Origin: Tubiluchus corallicola
Lineage: Eukaryota > Priapulida > Priapulimorpha > Priapulimorphida > Tubiluchidae
Reading direction: 5' to 3'
NCBI GenBank assembly: GCA_030141605.1
Contig: JAQGDQ010000070.1
Location: 62,001 to 126,000 of the forward strand
DNA: 64,000 bases
Shown here piece after piece: positions 25,801 to 45,189 of the stretch. The translations under genes and the position numbers were made by a program. The stretch's first letter is position 1, and each line of letters starts with the position of its first letter. A model generated the notes under the pieces. That model was not told where the DNA came from. It saw only the letters and a list, made by a program, of their open reading frames with translations, and did not search any database.

Positions 25801-28476
25801 CTCACTCAAAAGTTCTCAGCAAAATACATCAAGTGATACAATTATGCCAAAATAATACCTCATGAATACAAATACCGCACAAAGTTAAATCATTCCATAT
25901 TCGAAAATTTCACAAAAACTTTTTAAGTACTTCAATAACAATCTTCATCGTTGGCTCCAACAATTTTAAATTGTAGTAACAGTTTCAGGAATGCAGAAAA
26001 TGCCAGGGTGAAATATTTACTAGCTTTTAAGAGTTTTCTCACTAATAAACTCTTAAGAAGCACTTCTAAATTCGTAACAAGAACTTAGAATACACCTGTT
26101 TTACCTTTTTTTAAAGGCATCACCAAACACACAAAATATCACCAGTTAAAACACAAATCATAAACACTACACTGAGAGTCGCACAGAGTGAACTCAGTCA
26201 ACTGAGCAGGGTGCCGCAGAACAGACAGCATTAAAATACTGCACCGAAGAGAAATTCATCCGCTGTAGTAAGTGATAACCACATAAGGATCTAAGCTGTG
26301 TTTAACAAAATTACGTATTATTTTGTTCAATGGTTAAAACTAAGTTTTAGCTACTTCAAATTTCGTGAGCTTTTTTTTGATTTAGAATCTAACGACTCAA
26401 ATGAAGAAATGTAGATCCGGTAATGATCAAAAGCTTGCACAGAACTTGACATTTTGTCGCCACCTACTGGAAAATTTATAAGTTAACGTGTATTGGCAGT
26501 GGACTTGCAATGCATTTCTATATCCCTGAATTTATTATATTGAACTGTCAAGTGATTTATTGTGGAGTACAATAGCCTGTTACCTTCACGTTTTTTGTTA
26601 TAATGGGACAAAATAGAGCCGAAATAGCTTGTTGTTGTTTCTGAAAAACACATAACTGCCTACATTAAATCAATTAAATGAAAATGTGTCAGTTAGTCAG
26701 TAAAATAATATTTGGCAGTACAAAATAGCAAGAAAAATAATTCTAGTTTAATAACAAAAAAAATGAATGGTTACAAAAAAAACAAGCATTACGCTAGCAA
26801 TTAGGTCATACGACTTTTACTCCTTTGCACATGCTTTCACATTTTTACCCTTCTAGGCAATAAGAAATAACTCACAGTAGTGACAATGACAGACACATGA
26901 GAAAGTGTCTGTTAAATTGCTTTGATATCAAAACTGGCAGTTTGAAAAACAACTCTAAATTGCTGAACAATCTTGATTTTGTTCTATTAAAAATGAAATA
27001 TAAAATGAATCACGGAATCACTTGTTGATGCTTCCAATACCATTATTTAATGCACTGCTTTTGTACGTGTCATCTCATTATGATGGCTGCTGTTCAATTG
27101 TTTTTAACGTGCTACTGGCTTATTCTAATGCCCAATACAGCACAGTTAAAATTGATTCACAAAAATGAGCATTTACAAATACAACAACAAAACCATAATT
27201 GGGTGACGAAAGACTATATTTGTGACCACACACAACACAAAAACACTATAGCAACAATGGCAACATTTACATACAAGTAATTATATCAGATGTTAACTCA
27301 GTTCGCATGACTTAACAATCTTCACTCTACTGTTACTCAACAGTGACCCATTTAAAAACTCTTCATTGGTCCCATCAAAAATTTTATCTGATAATTATTA
27401 TAGGTGCAATTAAAATAATAGTAGTGCCATTCTTTTCGTATTATAGTATGAATGCAATAACAAGGTTTCGAAATTTGCTCAATATCTTGCTTACGCCATC
27501 AAGTTTTAAAAACTCAGTTTTTTTGAAAACCAAAGCTACATGCTGACATTCATCTTCACCAGAGTTATGTTCATTGCTTTCTAATGGAAAAACCATGTAT
27601 AATGTTGAATAAGAAAACTAGTTATAAATAATATGTTCCAAAAAGCAGATCAACAAGACACCATGCAATGCGTTCCTCATCATTTAATCTTGTATTACAT
27701 TTTTATCTTTATAAATGCAAACATTGTAATATTCTTTAATAACCTTCTTAACCAACATCTTTAGATTTAATAATTAATCTCACCACCTACTTTTCCTCCG
27801 GTATTGCTTTTAACAAGCTCAAATATGCTCAGCTACGCCATGACCGACACCCAAAAACTAAAAACAAGGCCACAGCCGCAAACCTAAAATTTTACTGCAA
27901 TTCAAAACGGCACATCATGGTATGATACTATGATGCAAAAGGCTGTGGATTTTACACATGATTCCGTTCTTTCAAAAAAACTACACTTGCCTTTAATTGG
28001 ACACAGGTCAACAATTTCACTGAGTTCTCAAAAATTTGTCACATATAAGTACATCAATCCAAAGCAACACAGACTATGCTAGATATGTAATACAGTCAAT
28101 CAGTCCAACCGACTCTTTCCCAAATAAATAACAATATTACAAAATACAAATATTAAACAATACTACAAAATATCTGCTGTTTCATAACAGCATTATAAAT
28201 AAGCTTGACTCCTAATATGATACAATGGAAAAAATGTACTCTGCCAGTCTTAGAGTTTATGCACATCATGCTGGTAATCACAACGACTGGGGACATTTCA
28301 TGTAGTCCTATCACAAAAAGTTAATCCAAATCTCATGGTAAAAAACTGCACTGTACACAACAGGGATAAATAGCGACCATAAAAAACACACTTTAATTGC
28401 ACTTCCGCAAACAATCTCAACAGGAGCATTTGGATAGGAACGCGATTGCTCTCGATATCTTCACAAAAACTCAATG
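19846..28476. other. Long gene-poor stretch, includes the 3' flank of the TJAP1-like gene
   Basis: AT-rich DNA with no gene I can support. Notable items are an imperfect ATC/GTC repeat (22,066-22,140), a short TG run (24,803-24,820), and CCAGTAGGTGGC on the minus strand at 26,459-26,470, matching the CTCF core consensus. The last kilobase or so may be 3' UTR of the TJAP1-like gene, since its stop is at 28,477. ORFs at 20,873-21,172 and 22,933-23,262 resemble nothing known to me. Confidence 0.4.
22066..22140. repeat. Imperfect ATC/GTC trinucleotide repeat
   Basis: A run of ATCATC and GTCGTC units with interruptions, in non-coding DNA. Confidence 0.8.
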
Positions 28477-36064
<7,588 letters not shown>

Positions 36065-36955
36065 CTTTGTCTTCGGTCGAAAAAAGAAACTCGGAATCCT
36101 CCACCAGTCGTCCAGTTGTTATACAGGTATGTTTTTAGTCAACACGTTGAATTTGGTCGTCTGCAATGCTTGGAGGTAATTCTTTTGATTACTTTAATCT
36201 AATGAAATTTGTATAACTTAAGAATTTTCACTCATTAACAAGTCTTCCAAGCAAGAGTCGTTTTCCATACAAAAAGTCGAGTTCCTTGATTCAAATTTGA
36301 CCGTCATAACGTGCGACACCATAAAAACAAGCCGTTGCGTTTGGCTTATAATTTTATGGCTGATTTAACGTATGAAATAAATTTTTGAATATTATTTTTA
36401 CTTTTCAGATTTCTTGCATGTAATTTGACCCTCAGTTTTACACAGCAGTATTTTAGGGCGGATCTAGAACTAGATGTTATAAAACGGGAGTGTTTTTACT
36501 GCTGAATGTTGCATTATAGTTTAGAGATAACTGATTTGCAAAACAGTAATTATTTTTGTATAATGTTCCCCAGATATAACATGACACTATAATAAACTTA
36601 ATCTGTTTTTGTAATATTACTGAAAAAAATAAGTATATTTTTATCTCAAAATCAAATTTATACCTCTGATTTTTTAATTCCATTTTTAATTGCTTTCTGG
36701 GAGTACCTGTATATTATACCTATGGTAATTAAAAAGAATGTGATGATGTATTGAAAAATAATGTTTAATTTCTTTATGATCTGCCGGTCAATTATCAACA
36801 CGGAAAACTGTTTTTCATGTCACTTTTATAGCAAAATAGAAAGCTGCTGACAAGTTTCACGGTCTGAAATTGTCATAGAAAATAATTATTTTGTTTTTTC
36901 CAGAAGTTGCTAAAGCTATAGTCACTTTTAACACCATTCGAGAGGAAGTGGTGTT
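36065..36955. promoter_or_regulatory. Divergent intergenic region, likely shared promoter of CTCF and the TJAP1-like gene
   Basis: The two start codons are 891 bases apart, head to head. On the plus strand CAG|GTATGT at 36,124-36,132 is a consensus donor and TTGTTTTTTCCAG ending at 36,903 is a strong acceptor. A CTCF 5' UTR intron of about 777 bases is therefore likely, putting the CTCF transcription start upstream of 36,126, close to the TJAP1-like start. No TATA box is obvious. The shared-promoter call is inference. Confidence 0.5.
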
Positions 36956-39766
36956 ATGGAGGCAGCAGGTGATGCAAACACAGTTGCTCAGCCGGCACTC
37001 AGCGACATTCAGTCTTACCTTGATACTTTCAATAAGGAGATTGATCCTGCCCAAATCACCGGTCGAGAGATGATGTACGTACAAACGTCAGTTTCAGATG
37101 ATAATAGCCCACAAGTTTTTGTGGCTACAACGGATAATGCTGGTCCAGCACAGCAGCAAGTTATAATGGCTTCAACAATGGATGGAAGCAATGAACATCA
37201 TCTTTATGTTGCTTCTTCAGAGGTAGATACACAGCCTGGTCAACAGCAGGTGCTGTACGTAGCACCCGAAAACGATGAGGGAATTTCAGGTTCTGAAATG
37301 GAAAATCAACATGTTGTCTTGGTGACAACAGATGAACAGGGAAACTTGCAGTATACAACTGCTGATGGTGCCGATTTTTTTCCTGATGGTGAACCTCGGC
37401 AACAAGAACATGCAACTACTGCATTTCAAGAGGAAATGATGGGTAAGGTATTGAAACAAGAAACTGATAGCACTACTGCTGCTTCATCACAGTCTGCTGA
37501 AAATGTGCAGGAACTTGTTCAGATCAACGTACCAAACTCAGACAATATGATCTTACAGCAAGATGGCAATGCTGCTCTCGAACAAGATGAACCAGTGCCG
37601 ACCCTGGAGTCAGCTTCTGCCTTGGACACAGAACAAGTCGTCAACGACTTACAGGCCGGAGAAAATCAGGTCGAACCTGTTGAAACTAATCAGTTAATTC
37701 AAATTGAAGGAGAGCGGGAGCCTGATGCCATGCAAATGGTGACGCGATTGGCCGAACAGGCCACTGGAGACAACATGATTTTGAATTCAGGCAACTCTTA
37801 CCAGACTGTTACTATTGTTCCTTCCGACAGCAATCCCGAGGAAGTGAGCTATGTTCTTATTGTGTCTCAGCCTGATGACAAAGACAAGGATTTAAGCGTG
37901 TATGACTTTAATGATGAAGGTCAGCAGATTACGCAGCAGCTGGATACTGAAGGTAAGAAATTCATTCGTGTGACACCAAGGAAAGGTAAACTTGCCGTCG
38001 GGCAGGCGGCTCACATGTGCAATTACTGCAACTATACAAGTCCGAAGCGCTACCTACTCGCCCGACATATGAAGTCGCATTCGGAAGAACGTCCTCATAA
38101 GTGTAACATATGCGAGCGTGGTTTTAAAACTGTAGCTTCTTTGCAGAATCATTTGAACACGCATACGGGCACGAAACCCCACCAGTGTAAAGAATGCACT
38201 AGTGCATTTACCACGTCTGGTGAACTGGTTAGACATGTACGGTACAAGCATACACATGAAAAGCCCCATAAATGCACAGAGTGCGACTATTGTAGCGTGG
38301 AATTAAGCAAGCTGAAGAGACACATGCGATGTCACACTGGGGAACGGCCATACCAGTGTCCACATTGCACTTATGCGAGTCCGGACACTTATAAACTGAA
38401 GCGCCATCTCCGTATTCATACTGGAGAAAAACCTTATCAGTGCGACATCTGTCAAGCTAGATTCACACAAAGCAATAGTTTGAAGGCGCATCGGCTAATC
38501 CACTCTGGAAACAAGCCCGTGTACCAGTGTGAGCTGTGTCCTACTACCTGTGGACGGAAAACGGATCTTAGAATCCACATACAGAAGCTACACACAAGTG
38601 ACCAGCCAATCAAGTGCAAGCGGTGTGAGAAAGAGTTTGTCGATCGTTACACCTACAAGTTGCATGTGAAGACGCACGATGGGGAGAAATGCTTTAAGTG
38701 CGACCTGTGTCCATATGCATCATTGACACAACGCCACTTAGAGTCGCACATGTTAATCCACACTGACCAGAAGCCATTCCAGTGTGGCCACTGCGACCAG
38801 ACATTCCGCCAGAAGCAACTTCTGAAGAGACATCAGAATTTGTATCACAATCCAGACTACGTTCCTCCCCCACCAAGGGAGAAGACCCACGAATGTCCTG
38901 AGTGTCACAAAATGTTCCGCCACAAGGGAAATCTCATACGTCATCTTGCTATTCATGATCCCGAAGCCGAGCAACAAGTGCACTATCCAGCAGAAGACAT
39001 GGAAGGTGAAGAATCGGTGGATGAAGAAACATTCCAGGGAGCTGTTCAGTTGGTCGAGTCCGAGCACATTGCTCTTGGCGATGCTGATTATGATTTAGAT
39101 GCCACAGCTGATTTTCAAAATTCTTCTGGTATTGGTGTAGCAGTGACGGAAGTTGTGCAGACTGTTACAGAATCGAATAGGCGCCGTGGCCGACCACGAG
39201 TGATGAAGTTTGAGGAGCCAATAGACGACGAAGAAGAAGAGGAAGAAGCCTACGAAGCAGAAATTGACGAGGAAGGTCGTCTGATTTCCATGAAGAGAAG
39301 AAGCAGATATGATCATGATGAAGATTATAATCCCACTCCTAATAAGAAGCAACTCCGGTCAGGCCTGCCTAGTCAGGAACGGATTCCGATCGATCCTGTC
39401 GCGGAAGCGACTAAAGTGGCTTTGCAAGTACAGAAAAAGGCGGTACAAAAACAGAAGGAGATCGAGGAAGCATTTGGGTTTGATGCAGAGGAACAAGAAA
39501 ACGGGACTGAGGAAACTCAAACAGCACAGTATTTACAAATCCAGGATCCAGACAGCGGGCAGCCACAACTGATACAGGTAGTGGCATCTGGTGACCCGGA
39601 AGAGCCGACCATAGTGCAGTTAACAGAAGAACAAATGGCACAGCTCGCTGCACAGGTTGACAGTGATGATCAGACTGTACAGGTTGTTTTACAGCAAGAT
39701 GAGCCGACTCCAGAAATGGAGTCGCAGTCTATCATAGAAGTACCTGTTGTAATCATGGACCAGTGA
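36956..39766 (+). CDS. CTCF: CTCF insulator protein, 936 aa, uninterrupted coding sequence
   Basis: This is the chromatin-architecture factor that binds DNA through a zinc-finger array and stops cohesin. Residues 1-350 are acidic and Gln-rich. VYDF at about 315-318 matches the YDF motif by which vertebrate CTCF contacts cohesin SA-SCC1. Eleven C2H2 fingers fill about 353-667. The finger 2-5 blocks NHLNTHTGTKPH, TSGELVRHVRYKHTHEKP and DTYKLKRHLRIHTGEKPY are near-identical to my recollection of vertebrate CTCF. After the fingers come RRRGRPRV (an AT-hook-like motif, about 742), a long acidic stretch (EEEEEEAYEAE) and a Gln-rich tail. Finger 11 ends HLAIH, i.e. C2H2, where vertebrate finger 11 is C2HC. 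The ATG follows a 52-base 5' UTR and a splice acceptor at 36,902-36,903. The 2.8-kb frame has no intron, unlike most CTCF genes I know. Confidence 0.96.
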   Translation: MEAAGDANTVAQPALSDIQSYLDTFNKEIDPAQITGREMMYVQTSVSDDNSPQVFVATTDNAGPAQQQVIMASTMDGSNEHHLYVASSEVDTQPGQQQVLYVAPENDEGISGSEMENQHVVLVTTDEQGNLQYTTADGADFFPDGEPRQQEHATTAFQEEMMGKVLKQETDSTTAASSQSAENVQELVQINVPNSDNMILQQDGNAALEQDEPVPTLESASALDTEQVVNDLQAGENQVEPVETNQLIQIEGEREPDAMQMVTRLAEQATGDNMILNSGNSYQTVTIVPSDSNPEEVSYVLIVSQPDDKDKDLSVYDFNDEGQQITQQLDTEGKKFIRVTPRKGKLAVGQAAHMCNYCNYTSPKRYLLARHMKSHSEERPHKCNICERGFKTVASLQNHLNTHTGTKPHQCKECTSAFTTSGELVRHVRYKHTHEKPHKCTECDYCSVELSKLKRHMRCHTGERPYQCPHCTYASPDTYKLKRHLRIHTGEKPYQCDICQARFTQSNSLKAHRLIHSGNKPVYQCELCPTTCGRKTDLRIHIQKLHTSDQPIKCKRCEKEFVDRYTYKLHVKTHDGEKCFKCDLCPYASLTQRHLESHMLIHTDQKPFQCGHCDQTFRQKQLLKRHQNLYHNPDYVPPPPREKTHECPECHKMFRHKGNLIRHLAIHDPEAEQQVHYPAEDMEGEESVDEETFQGAVQLVESEHIALGDADYDLDATADFQNSSGIGVAVTEVVQTVTESNRRRGRPRVMKFEEPIDDEEEEEEAYEAEIDEEGRLISMKRRSRYDHDEDYNPTPNKKQLRSGLPSQERIPIDPVAEATKVALQVQKKAVQKQKEIEEAFGFDAEEQENGTEETQTAQYLQIQDPDSGQPQLIQVVASGDPEEPTIVQLTEEQMAQLAAQVDSDDQTVQVVLQQDEPTPEMESQSIIEVPVVIMDQ

Positions 39767-40047
39767 GTTAAACAATAATGAATAGCCACTGTATTAACTT
39801 GTATAAACCATAATTTCTTGTTGGTTGCGGAATTGAGTTTTATGTGCATGTTTTGCATTGAACTCTGCACTGTAATGCAGTTATTTATGTACGCTATTGT
39901 AGTTTATTTATAGTTGTAGAATTATTAAGCTTTTGTAGGATGTTGTACAGGAAAACAAATTGGCGTTATTGCTGTATTGCGTATGATGTACTTGCGTATT
40001 TCTTTTTTCTTACTTTGTACTGTACAATTGTACATAATTATAGTCTC

Positions 40048-40053
40048 AATAAA
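40048..40053 (+). terminator. Polyadenylation signal AATAAA, proximal, CTCF
   Basis: Canonical hexamer 282 bases after the CTCF stop codon. A second AATAAA lies at 40,528-40,533, so two 3' UTR lengths are possible. Confidence 0.5.
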
Positions 40054-40527
40054 TTATAAACTGATACCAAGTATGAAAAATACCATACTGCTCTAGGAAT
40101 GTAGGAACTTTTTTGACCAAACCTGTCTAGGTTTAGGGTTATTCTTCATGTAATATCGGCTTGGTTCATAGAAAAACTTGAAAACCCCCTCCAATTAACT
40201 ACTGAAATAACAATGCTAATTGTATAAAATATATTGCGACTTTTATGCATGTAATTTGTTAGTATAAGGTATAATTGCTTCGCAGTGTAGTTATTATTGA
40301 GCCTGCCAGCATTTCCTAAAGTAATGTGCAAATCTTGTTCATAGTGCAGTCACACAAAACTGACTCGAGTCTTTTTGATAATACTGCACACACTAGTTAT
40401 GTTCTTTTTCAAAAATATTTTGTGTGATCATTATGATGAAACTACTTTCGTACTTTAAATTAAAATTTCGCTTTCGTTGCTGAGAATATTTTGCTGTGTG
40501 CTAATGATTGTGTGCAAGGTTTATGTA

Positions 40528-40533
40528 AATAAA
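40528..40533 (+). terminator. Polyadenylation signal AATAAA, distal, CTCF
   Basis: Canonical hexamer about 760 bases after the CTCF stop, upstream of the converging peroxiredoxin gene. Confidence 0.4.
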
Positions 40534-40777
40534 CTATTTTGTAATTGAAAATTTAATTTTTACTCTGCCATTCTCAACCAAAACTTGCAACATTGAATGC
40601 ATGTGCATTTTTCAAAAAATATCACGCATGCATAAAATTGCTTACACATTTTGATGTAAACTGCCTCATAGTTTGCAAATTACGCAAGGTTACTGTGATA
40701 TAGCAGAAACATGGCAAAGAAATAAAAAATGCTAACAGATGGTACATTTCTTTGGTGGCTGAATGTTGAAAGTATCA

Positions 40778-40792
40778 CCAACAGGTGGCACC
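40778..40792 (+). promoter_or_regulatory. CTCF-consensus-like site between converging genes
   Basis: CCAACAGGTGGCACC differs from the known bilaterian CTCF core (CCASYAGRKGGC) at one position. It sits between the likely ends of the CTCF and peroxiredoxin transcripts. It could be chance. Confidence 0.25.
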
Positions 40793-40872
40793 ACAAGGAG
40801 ACTAGTTACTGGTTATTTTTGTGAACATGATGCATTCAAAAAAATATGTAACAGGGGTTAAGGAAACAAAAT

Positions 40873-40878
40873 TTTATT
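40873..40878 (-). terminator. Candidate polyadenylation signal AATAAA of the peroxiredoxin gene
   Basis: Canonical hexamer on the minus strand about 610 bases beyond the peroxiredoxin stop codon. Confidence 0.35.
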
Positions 40879-41485
40879 TTACCTGGTACTTGATACAATG
40901 TGAAACATACAAGCATTCAAACAGAATGTTTAAAGAACAGCAAAGCAATGTAATGTGTGCTCAATTAAGTCAACTAGCTCTTACTTAGCAATATATTCAC
41001 CGGTTGTATAATCACAATTTTCTCACAATCATCTATGCAAAGATTCATACAAACAAAAACAAATGTCAAAAATGTTAGCTAATTTTCAAATCTAGTTTCA
41101 GCAGTCTAACACTAAAATGAATAATACACTTCCTTATTCATGCTACAAGCTCTTAACAAAATCCAACACCTTTTTTTTTTGGTAAAATGACTAAACACAA
41201 CTCTGCATGCACTAACTTATATACATCTATAGTAAAGTTGTATATTATACTTATATGGCACAGGAAAGAAATAAACTGTCAGCTATGAAATGTGCAGCTA
41301 TAACATACTTTAATCAACAAAATCAGTAATTTTGATTATGGTATTTATGTCCTCTGACTATTTTGCTCCAAATGAGAAATATTGTAGATCTTTGATTTGC
41401 GTTCCTGTAGTCGCTATCACACTGTTGTGAGATTGTTTTCAAGCTTCCAAGATAAAAAGGCCCAAGTGGGAATTAGGAAAGCTCT

Positions 41486-44400
41486 CTACATTTTCTCTCC
41501 TTTGTTTGCTTTCTCGAAGTACTGCTTGCTTCCTTTGGGGTCTGGCTTCATGGTGTCCGATCCAGGTTTCCAACCAGCGGGGCAAACTGAAAAAAAAACA
41601 AGGAAGATCAGAGCTGGGTATAAAATGCAATTTATGGCTTGCTAGCTGGCAAGAGGAAAAGGATAAAGCTAACAAAAACCTTTCTGTTTCGCTCTTGCGT
41701 TTGCTGGCAGATAAAAAGTAAGGTTAATAACTTGTACTTTCAATAAGACACATTACAGCATAGCAACGATTATAGCAAACATGGTTTAATGCACACCAGT
41801 GATGCAAACTCACAAGAAAGGAACGTTCATCATTTATTTAACTACTATAAAAGCTTTGAATGCATCTTACTTGGTTATTGCATACCATGGACTTTTTGAC
41901 TGGCCCCACTGCTTCCATTACTAGGTATCTATTGTGTACTTTACCTTTGCCAATCATTTGCAAATTAATTTAAAGTTAAATTTTACTGTCATTCTTGGTG
42001 ATGTAAAGAAGTTAGGGAGCATGCCGAGTTGTTAACATGTCGTGTACAAATGTCATTTTGTCTACTATCTGTATACAAACAATGAGTCACTCAATAGCTT
42101 GGCATCCAGTTATTTTATGTACGTTCCCTGGCAGCAAACTGCTGAGATGTTTCAAGTGATAAACCCCACTGCAGTTAATTTGCTACAAAAACGTTTTACA
42201 CAAGCGGCAAACAGAAATTTTGTAAAAAACAATCTTTTTGTTCATTTCATTGACTTTACTGAACATGTCACATAAATTTACAGCTGAACATGTGCCGCAG
42301 ATTGTGTACACGCAATTTAAAATGAAATGTTCATTAACATTTTGTTTATAAGAATAAGTCACATAGGATAGTTTTGTTGAATTTTAATATACTGCAAAGT
42401 AATAAAAGTACTTCACATCCTCTATGGAACATATTGTACATTATTTATACCCTTTTATGTTTTATGTATGTATATATATATATGTATGTATGTATGCCGG
42501 GTATATAGAGTACGTTGGTTACAGAGTACTTTTTTGGGGTGGTTTTTTGTAACTATAAGATGATAACAGACAACTATAATGATGATATACTGTAATACGA
42601 AAGACACATAAGACTTTGGAATCCATTTTACACTATAGACCCCAACCAAGACAATTTAAAATCATGAGATGTACATCAGCCTTAACAACAGATATCAACA
42701 CCAGAAAACAGCACTATGAAGTTTATCTGAAAATGCTAACAGGGAAAATAATTGATTATTTTATGTGCTGTAAATTGCATGCAATGGAGTAACATGTTAC
42801 TCACAACAGCACGCATGCTATAAAATTAATTAATACAGAATTCCATCTGGTGCAGTAGCAGTTAACAGTCATACATTAGTGTCTGATTACTTGTTATACA
42901 GCTGCAATACAACATAACTATAGCAGCAATAAAATGAATTTATTCACTCTCATAATTAAGTGATTTTTTTTACACTGTGGCAAGGTATGATATATTGTAA
43001 AAAAACTGTAATTTCTAACCAACGTGGAAAAATGAAAACAGATCTTTTTATTCAGTTCGCGATTCTATTTTCTAGGATCCCATATTTGGTGAAAACCCAA
43101 ATTAATGTAGATGTTTGTGGCAGAACCAGAATTTTGCTGGTTATTAATGATAATCATTTAAAGTGAGATAATGAGCTGGAACAGGTGTATCAGCCACATT
43201 CATGAGATGCGTCCTATAAATCAGAACAGCCAGGTGCAGAAAACACATTCTAGAGCAACTGTCTGAAGTCATCCAGCCACTGACTGACTTGGCCTTGCAG
43301 TGCTTCGCTCAGGCACTAATAACGCGTATTCGGCTATTCACGAGTTCACATGCTAGGTGACCAATAATGTCAACAGAAATAATTTGATACAACCTGCTAA
43401 CATACTCATATAATACATGAAAATGCCAGGAAATCCCTATTTTTGTGGTCTACCTGTTACAAAAGGTAGACATGAAGTCTACACTATGGAGTAGTGCAAA
43501 CTACGTAGTACCTATCTCACTTTTGCAGAAATGCAAGATTTTGCAAATATGAAATTCATTACCTTCACCGTGCTCATCGGTAAACTGGAATGCCTGCACC
43601 AAACGCAACGTTTCGTCGACGGAGCGACCGACTGGAAGGTCATTGATTGTGATCTGACGCAGGATGCCCTTCTTGTCGATGATAAACAGACCTCTGTTAT
43701 GAAAGAAAAAGTCAAAACTATAAAAGTATTGGAAAAAATCTAATTGCTGCAGCTGTAGAATTGCTTTCTGCACCTAACCGCTACATGTATAAGTTCATTT
43801 AGGCTGATAATAGTATACATCGAATTATCCAGAACTGTATCTCCAACAGTTTTTTTTAAAAAACAGCATAATTTGCAATAATAACTAATTCAATGTTTGC
43901 TTATGTTTAATGCAACATAAACATTCTACATAGTGAATCAACAATACAACTACTACAGCATTTTCAAAAACCTGCTTCAGTGAATTATTAAATGAAACTT
44001 AAATAGTTATCACATGCTAAGCCTTACAAATTAGAGCGTTAACAGTTTTTGTGTTCGACTGCAGATCCATTAGCTCTAGGCACTACTAATTTAGGTAACC
44101 AAACAGAATATAGATTCAAAGCTTTTTGAGCAGAATACAGTAAGCAGCAAAGCTGTTAAGTATTGAAAAGGAAAACTGACGTAAATAATTAAAGTGTGTT
44201 ACTTTTATGCATTTTGGCGCTCTGCAAGCTGAAATCCAGCAATTTAATTGTAAAATCTACTCAATGTGCGACCAGAGGCTAGCTCATCATCAAGTATCTA
44301 AATCTAAGATCAGCCACTGAACCAGTAAAAGTATTTCAACCACGTTTGTATGTATAAACATTATACAGTATACACCTCTCTCTCTCTCTCTCTTCAGGTA

Positions 44401-45136
44401 AAATACACAGGATCAATATAGTGAACAAACAAATTGCCAACTGGACCACACCCGAGAAACATTTAGTGCAAAATTTAAGCCCGTTCTCACTATTTCACAC
44501 TGCACAGTTACAGCATAGTAACAACACAGATCTGAGACTGAAACAGAATGTACAGCACAGCCTTAAACTCAGTCTAGAAACATTCCATACTAATGTAAAA
44601 ACCAACTGATTTACGTAAAAAATTTGATGAATGCTACAGATTTCCACAAGAAAAAGCTCAAGTCTGTTACTAGTAGTGAGTTAAAGTAAACAACATGCTG
44701 GGCATTTATAAAATGCTGCAGTCAACAAAAAAATTTAAAAACGGAAAAGGCTTCACGCCACTAACAGCTGGAAAATTTGGAATTTCACTTCTCGACTAAG
44801 AAGCCTAGTCATACAAATTAAGCTAAACGTTTCTGAGATTTTGACAAAAAGCATTAAAATAGAATGGTGCAGTAAGGACTCTAAGCAGCACGCTCATTTA
44901 AACAAGTTTCTCGATGCGCCCATTGAAATGCTCACAATAATTAAATTCCTATTTTAATAAGGCAACCTCTGTAGAATTTACATTTATTATACAATTATAC
45001 ACATATTAATTGTATACATTTATTATAGCAAGTTAAAAGCACTTTTTACTGCCAAATTTCATTTGAAAAAACACACACATATACATAATCAATATATATA
45101 TATACATTTATTTCTTCATAAAAAATTTTGTTTTTT

Positions 45137-45189
<53 letters not shown>

